A stretch of DNA of 18,254 nucleotides from an uncultured Collinsella sp. (GTDB lineage Bacteria > Actinomycetota > Coriobacteriia > Coriobacteriales > Coriobacteriaceae). Made by a program: the position numbers and the translations under genes. This document shows positions 14,206 to 18,254 of the stretch, piece after piece (position 1 is the first letter of the stretch; each line of letters starts with the position of its first letter). The DNA lies in NCBI GenBank assembly GCA_902491895.1, contig CABUJH010000038.1, positions 1-18,254 on the forward strand. The letters run 5' to 3'. The notes beneath the pieces were generated by a model. It saw only the letters and a program-made list of their open reading frames with translations, was not told where the DNA came from and searched no databases.

Positions 14206-15384
14206 ATGACCGCAGGTCAAAACCGCATACCCGTGAATCTTGACTATGCCGCCTCGACGCCCATGCGCGCCGAGGCGCTCCTTGCGCAGCGCGAATATGA
14301 CGACAGCGAGCTTGCCGGCGTCAACCCCAACTCGCTGCACTCGCTTGGCCGCAAGGCCGCCGCGCGCCTGGAGGTCGCCCGTCGCGAAATCGCCCATAGC
14401 TTTGGCGCACGCGTCCGCCCGTCCGAGATTGTTCTGACCAACGGTGGCACCGAAGCCAACCAGCTGGCGCTGCTCGGTCTTGCCGAGGGCGCTCGTCAGC
14501 GCGATCGCAAGCGTAACCGCGTGATCGTATCTGCCATCGAGCACGATTCGATTCTGGACAACCTGCCGCTGCTGCGTGCCGCCGGTTTTACCGTCGACCT
14601 GGCGACGCCTTGCCGCGCGGGCTACATTGAGCCTGCCACGCTTATCGAGCTGCTAGGCGAAGACGTGGCACTCGTGAGCATCATGGTTGCCAACAACGAG
14701 ACCGGCGTGGTGCAGCCCATCCGCGAGCTTGCCGCGGCCGCGCATACCGTGGGCGCCCTGTTCCACACCGACGCCATCCAGGGCTATCTGCACATTCCGC
14801 TCGATGCCACCGAGCTAGGCGTCGACGCCATGTCCGTCGCAGCCCACAAAATTGGCGGTCCCGTTGCCTCCGGCGCGCTCTACGTTAAGACCCGCACGCC
14901 ACTGCGTCCCCGCATCTTTGGCGGCGGACAGGAAGCCGGACGTCGCGCCGGCACGCAGGACCTGCGCACACAGCTGGCCTTTGCCGCTGCCGCCCGCACG
15001 CTGGCACCCCATGTGGCTCAGGAACGCGAGAAGCTGCAAGCCCTTTCCGACAAGCTCTACGCCACGCTTACGGCTCATCCGCGCATTCACGCCACCATGG
15101 GAGACTACGCACATGTCGACCGTCTGCCCGGCATGGTATCGATCTACATTGACGGAATGGACTCCGAGGAGCTTATCATCAAGCTCGATGCCGCCGGTTT
15201 TGAGGTGTCGGCAGGTTCGGCATGCTCGAGCGGCAGCATGGACCCCAGCCACGTTTTGAGCGCGATGGGCATCGGTCGCGAGCAGGCGCTGGGCGCACTG
15301 CGCATCTCCTTCGATGACCGCGTGAATCCGGCCGATCTGAATGAGTTCGCCAAGACGCTCCTCTCGATCGTGGGTGCCGCATGA
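14206..15384 (+). CDS. Cysteine desulfurase (IscS/NifS-like)
   Basis: This PLP enzyme removes sulfur from cysteine, giving alanine and an enzyme-bound persulfide for Fe-S clusters, tRNA thiolation or cofactors. The 392-residue protein has the N-terminal LDYAASTPM, TNGGTEANQLAL, NNETGVVQPI, the PLP lysine K215 in AAHKIGGP, and RRAGTQD. The sulfur-accepting cysteine is C340 in SAGSACSSGS, in the longer flexible loop of group I (IscS/NifS) enzymes. No scaffold gene (IscU or SufU) lies nearby in the window. The gene ends in an ATGA overlap with the Nif3-like gene. Which pathway it serves cannot be told from sequence alone. Confidence 0.93.
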   Translation: MTAGQNRIPVNLDYAASTPMRAEALLAQREYDDSELAGVNPNSLHSLGRKAAARLEVARREIAHSFGARVRPSEIVLTNGGTEANQLALLGLAEGARQRDRKRNRVIVSAIEHDSILDNLPLLRAAGFTVDLATPCRAGYIEPATLIELLGEDVALVSIMVANNETGVVQPIRELAAAAHTVGALFHTDAIQGYLHIPLDATELGVDAMSVAAHKIGGPVASGALYVKTRTPLRPRIFGGGQEAGRRAGTQDLRTQLAFAAAARTLAPHVAQEREKLQALSDKLYATLTAHPRIHATMGDYAHVDRLPGMVSIYIDGMDSEELIIKLDAAGFEVSAGSACSSGSMDPSHVLSAMGIGREQALGALRISFDDRVNPADLNEFAKTLLSIVGAA

Positions 15385-16190
15385 TCGCCGCCGAGCTTGA
15401 GCGCGCGCTGCTGGCACGCTATCCCAAGACCGATGCCGAGAGTTGGGACCATGTAGGACTCTCCGTCGGCGACCCTGCCGCGGAGATTACCGGTGTTGCC
15501 TGCGCACTCGATGCGACCGAAGCCAATGTGCACCGCGCCCAGGAGGCCGGCGCCAACGTGCTGCTGACGCATCACCCCATCTATATCAAGGCGCCCGAGG
15601 CGTTTTGTCCGGCGGATGCCACGCGTCCCCAGTGCAGCGCGGCGCTCTATGAGGCGGCCCGATGCGGCGTGAGCATTATCTCGCTCCACACCAACCTGGA
15701 CCGCTCGCACGAAGCCTGCCTCTGCCTGAGCGAGCTGCTGGGTGCCGCACCCGTGAGCTCACTGGAGCACGTGGACGACCCCGAAGCCACCGGCCTGGGC
15801 GCACTTGCAACGCTCAACGACCCGTGCACGCTGCGCGATCTTGCCACCCGTGCTGCCACGGCCTTCGGCAGCAACCCGCGCGTTTGGGGTGAAGCCGAGC
15901 ACCCGTGCCGAACCGTCGCCATTTTGGGCGGCTCCCTGGGCGACTTTGGAGAGCTCGCCATCGCCGCGGGCGCAGATGTTGTCGTGACGGGCGAGGCGGG
16001 CTACCACGTGGCGCAAGACCTTGCCTTGCGCGGGCTACCGGCGATCCTGCTCGGCCACGACCGCTCCGAGGAGCCGTTCGTTGATATATTGATGAACTCT
16101 GCAGTTGATGCCGGGGTCGACCCCCGTCATGCGATTAAAATACTGAACCCTTGCCAATGGTGGACTGTGACAAAAGGAGAGAACTTATGA
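15381..16190 (+). CDS. Nif3-like dinuclear metal-centre protein (YbgI/DUF34)
   Basis: Members of this widespread family form hexameric rings with a two-metal site; their biochemical role is not firmly known, and the 'GTP cyclohydrolase I type 2' label found in databases is doubtful. The 269-residue protein shows the family landmarks WDHVGLSVGD, THHPIYIK (metal-binding histidines), SLHTNLD, and the C-terminal TGEAGYHVAQD with its Glu/His ligands. Length is that of the short form, without the inserted PII-like domain. It overlaps the cysteine desulfurase by 4 nt and the next gene by 4 nt (ATGA at both ends), so all three are tightly coupled. Confidence 0.93.
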   Translation: MIAAELERALLARYPKTDAESWDHVGLSVGDPAAEITGVACALDATEANVHRAQEAGANVLLTHHPIYIKAPEAFCPADATRPQCSAALYEAARCGVSIISLHTNLDRSHEACLCLSELLGAAPVSSLEHVDDPEATGLGALATLNDPCTLRDLATRAATAFGSNPRVWGEAEHPCRTVAILGGSLGDFGELAIAAGADVVVTGEAGYHVAQDLALRGLPAILLGHDRSEEPFVDILMNSAVDAGVDPRHAIKILNPCQWWTVTKGENL

Positions 16191-16906
16191 GCGCCGGCGC
16201 TACGCTACTCAAGCTGCAACAGATCGATTTGGAGCTCGCCCGCAACAAGAGCGAACTTGCCAATATGCCGGAGCTCAAGGAGCTCGCTTCCAAGCGCAAG
16301 ACCTATGTGAAGCTCAAGTCCGAAATGACCAAGCTCTACGCCCAGCGCAAGGACCTGGATATTGAGCTCGACGATCTCAACACCACCGAGATCCAGACCA
16401 ATAACGCCATCGAGGCCGCCAAGAAGCGCCACGTTGATGGCTCTGACTACCGCGAGGTTCAGGACCTGGAGAACGAGCTCGCCACCCTGGCCAAGCGCTT
16501 GGACAAGATCGAGCACACCCGCAAAGATGTCGTCGTCGCCCACAAGGAGGCGCTCGACCGCGAGGCTCGCGCGCAGGCCATCATCGCCAAGTTCGAGGAG
16601 GGCGTGAAGGCCGACACCAAGGCCGCCCGCGCCAAGGCCGCCGACCTCCAGGCACAGATTGACGCCGCCACTAAGGAGCGCACCGCCCTTGCCGCCACGC
16701 TGCCGACCGACGTGCTCACCGACTACGAGCGCCTGCTCAAGCAGTTCCGCGGCCTGGCCGTCGAGACCATCCAGGGCAACATCCCCACGGTTTGCCACAC
16801 CGCGCTGCAGGCATCGTCCATGAGCGACCTCAACCACGACGGTAGCGAGATTACGCATTGCCCGTACTGCCACCGCCTCCTGGTGCTCCCGAGCAAGGAA
16901 GCTTAA
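16187..16906 (+). CDS. Coiled-coil protein with C-terminal zinc ribbon (zf-RING_7/CT398-like)
   Basis: This 239-residue protein is helical and charged from about residue 5 to 190, with long coiled-coil stretches (LKLQQIDLELARNKSEL, LENELATLAKRLDKIEHTRK). It ends in a short cysteine-containing domain. The family usually has two CxxC pairs; here the second is intact (C225, C228 in HCPYCHRLL) but the first reads VCHTAL, keeping only C203 with H204. Its cellular function is not established; members usually sit beside a Nif3-like gene, as here. I chose ATG 16187 because AAAAGGAGAG stands just upstream and its ATGA overlaps the Nif3 stop. Confidence 0.88.
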   Translation: MSAGATLLKLQQIDLELARNKSELANMPELKELASKRKTYVKLKSEMTKLYAQRKDLDIELDDLNTTEIQTNNAIEAAKKRHVDGSDYREVQDLENELATLAKRLDKIEHTRKDVVVAHKEALDREARAQAIIAKFEEGVKADTKAARAKAADLQAQIDAATKERTALAATLPTDVLTDYERLLKQFRGLAVETIQGNIPTVCHTALQASSMSDLNHDGSEITHCPYCHRLLVLPSKEA

Positions 16907-16909
16907 ACG

Positions 16910-18121
16910 ATGGCGGCACCCAACAATTCAATGCAACTTGAGGAAAAAACGATCCTGCTGGGCATTACCGGCGGGATCGCCGCCTATAAGTCGTGCAACA
17001 TCGTGCGCCTGCTGCAAAAGCGCGGTGCGCGCGTCAAGGTCGTTATGAGCGAGCATGCCACAGAGTTTGTGGGGCCGCTCACCTTCCGTGCGCTCACCAA
17101 CGAGCCCGTCGCCGTGGGCCTGTTCGACGACCCCTTCGACCCCATCCACCACATTTCGCTTGCGCAGGAGCCCGATCTGGTGGTCGTGGCGCCCGCGACG
17201 GCCAATATCATCGCTAAGATGGCCAACGGCATCGCCGACGACCTCATCTCCACCACGCTGCTTGCCACGCCGCGGCCCATCGTGATTGCCCCCGCCATGA
17301 ACAACGGCATGTGGAAGGCGCCGGCGACGCAGACCAACATGGCCACGCTGCGCGAGCGCGGCGTCCATGTGGTGGGACCCGGCAGCGGCTACCTTGCCTG
17401 CGGTGACGTGGACACGGGACGCATGAGCGAGCCTGAGGACATCGTCGAGACTGTCTGTGAGGTGCTCAACCCCGTGCCTCAGGACCTAGCAGGTAGGCGC
17501 ATCGTGATTACCGCCGGCCCCACGCACGAGCCGATCGACCCGGTGCGATTCATTGGCAACCGCTCTTCGGGCAAGATGGGCATCGCCCTGGCGGGGGAGG
17601 CTGCTCGCCGCGGTGCTGCGGTCACGCTCGTGTTGGGACCGACATCGCTCGATGTGCCCCGCGGCGTGGAGTGCGTGCGCGTGCAGACCGCAGCAGAGAT
17701 GCTCCAGACGGCCCTGAGCGCCTTCCAGGCGGCCGATGCGGCCATTTGCGCGGCCGCCGTCGCCGACTACACACCGGCAGCCCCTGCGGACCATAAACTC
17801 AAAAAGTCCAACGAGCGCTTGGATCACATCGAGCTTGTCGAAACGGTCGATATTTTGGCCGAGCTCTCGCGCCAGAAGGGCAAGCGATGCGTGATCGGAT
17901 TTGCGGCCGAGACTGATAACGTTGTCGAGTACGCCGAGCGCAAATTGGCACGCAAGGGCTGCGATGCCATTATCGCCAACGATGTCTCGCGCGCCGATTC
18001 GGGCTTTGGAACGGATACCGACAAGGCCTGGATTGTGACTACAACGGGCACGCAAGAACTTCCCGTGCTAACAAAACCCCAGCTCGCAGATACAATTTTG
18101 GACTTGCTTCAAAATATTTAA
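16910..18121 (+). CDS. coaBC: Bifunctional phosphopantothenoylcysteine decarboxylase / phosphopantothenate-cysteine ligase
   Basis: CoaBC joins cysteine to 4'-phosphopantothenate (CTP-dependent CoaB half) and decarboxylates the product (FMN-dependent CoaC half), giving 4'-phosphopantetheine for CoA. The 403-residue protein has CoaC in residues about 14-185: GITGGIAAYK, the catalytic His in HHISLAQ (H81), the substrate-binding PAMNNGMW, and C164 in GYLACGDVDTGRM. CoaB follows from about 190: ITAGPTHEPIDPVRFIGNRS, SGKMG, ADYTPA and DHKLKK. ATG 16910 lies 3 nt after the previous stop with AAGGAAG upstream; ATG 16931 is an alternative that would trim seven residues. It is the last gene of the array. 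Confidence 0.97.
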   Translation: MAAPNNSMQLEEKTILLGITGGIAAYKSCNIVRLLQKRGARVKVVMSEHATEFVGPLTFRALTNEPVAVGLFDDPFDPIHHISLAQEPDLVVVAPATANIIAKMANGIADDLISTTLLATPRPIVIAPAMNNGMWKAPATQTNMATLRERGVHVVGPGSGYLACGDVDTGRMSEPEDIVETVCEVLNPVPQDLAGRRIVITAGPTHEPIDPVRFIGNRSSGKMGIALAGEAARRGAAVTLVLGPTSLDVPRGVECVRVQTAAEMLQTALSAFQAADAAICAAAVADYTPAAPADHKLKKSNERLDHIELVETVDILAELSRQKGKRCVIGFAAETDNVVEYAERKLARKGCDAIIANDVSRADSGFGTDTDKAWIVTTTGTQELPVLTKPQLADTILDLLQNI

Positions 18122-18129
18122 AAAAGTTC

Positions 18130-18159
18130 TTGCACAAGGGCAAAGTTTCGGGTTAATAT
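18130..18159 (+). promoter_or_regulatory. Promoter of tRNA-Pro
   Basis: TTGCAC (18130-18135) and TAATAT (18154-18159) are separated by 18 nt, and an A-rich stretch lies just upstream of the -35 box. The -35 box has the same TTGCA core as the two tRNA-Ala promoters. The tRNA begins 43 nt after the -10 box. No intrinsic terminator is visible between the coaBC stop and this promoter. Confidence 0.75.
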
Positions 18160-18201
18160 ACTCCCTGTTGCGAGCGAGAGCACAGCAACAAACAAAGGCT
18201 T

Positions 18202-18254
<53 letters not shown>

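Overview
The window is GC-rich DNA with a strong preference for G or C at third codon positions. Its gene order (scpA-scpB-rluB-cmk-plsC-ispH-DUF512 radical SAM-der-plsY-gpsA) and protein sequences suggest a Coriobacteriia actinobacterium, most likely Collinsella or a near relative. That placement is inferred from recalled gene order and protein style; no search was run.

Layout. Positions 1-346 hold little: one doubtful short reading frame at the left edge, then a promoter. Positions 285-1068 form a tRNA island made of two nearly identical direct copies (4 mismatches in 235 nt). Each copy carries an AT-rich upstream block, a promoter, tRNA-Ala(GGC), an intrinsic terminator, and the ribosome-binding site and first codons of an ABC-F ATPase gene. 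In copy 1 the ABC-F reading frame stops after 10 codons. Between the copies sits a separate promoter, tRNA(CAU) and terminator unit. Copy 2 runs into the intact ABC-F gene.

From 1044 to 18121, 18 genes lie on the + strand with overlaps or very short gaps (largest 84 nt), and no convincing internal terminator was seen. In order they are: ABC-F ATPase, small membrane protein, M50 site-2 protease-like protein, scpA, scpB, rluB-type pseudouridine synthase, cmk, plsC, ispH, PDZ/radical SAM/DUF512 protein, der, plsY, gpsA, rpe, cysteine desulfurase, Nif3-like protein, coiled-coil/zinc-ribbon protein and coaBC. A new promoter and the 5' part of tRNA-Pro(GGG) close the window.

How the genes fit together. 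The array is housekeeping. ABC-F, RluB and Der serve ribosome function and assembly. ScpA and ScpB serve chromosome condensation. Cmk serves nucleotide supply. GpsA, PlsY and PlsC make phosphatidic acid from dihydroxyacetone phosphate and acyl donors. IspH ends the MEP isoprenoid route and needs an Fe-S cluster, as does the radical SAM protein; the cysteine desulfurase could supply sulfur for both. CoaBC makes the CoA precursor 4'-phosphopantetheine.

No phage, insertion sequence, CRISPR array or defence system was seen. The most unusual part is the duplicated tRNA-Ala/terminator/ABC-F leader with a foreign tRNA unit inside it. Next come sequence deviations in PlsC (HX4E instead of HX4D) and in the zinc-ribbon protein (one cysteine missing).
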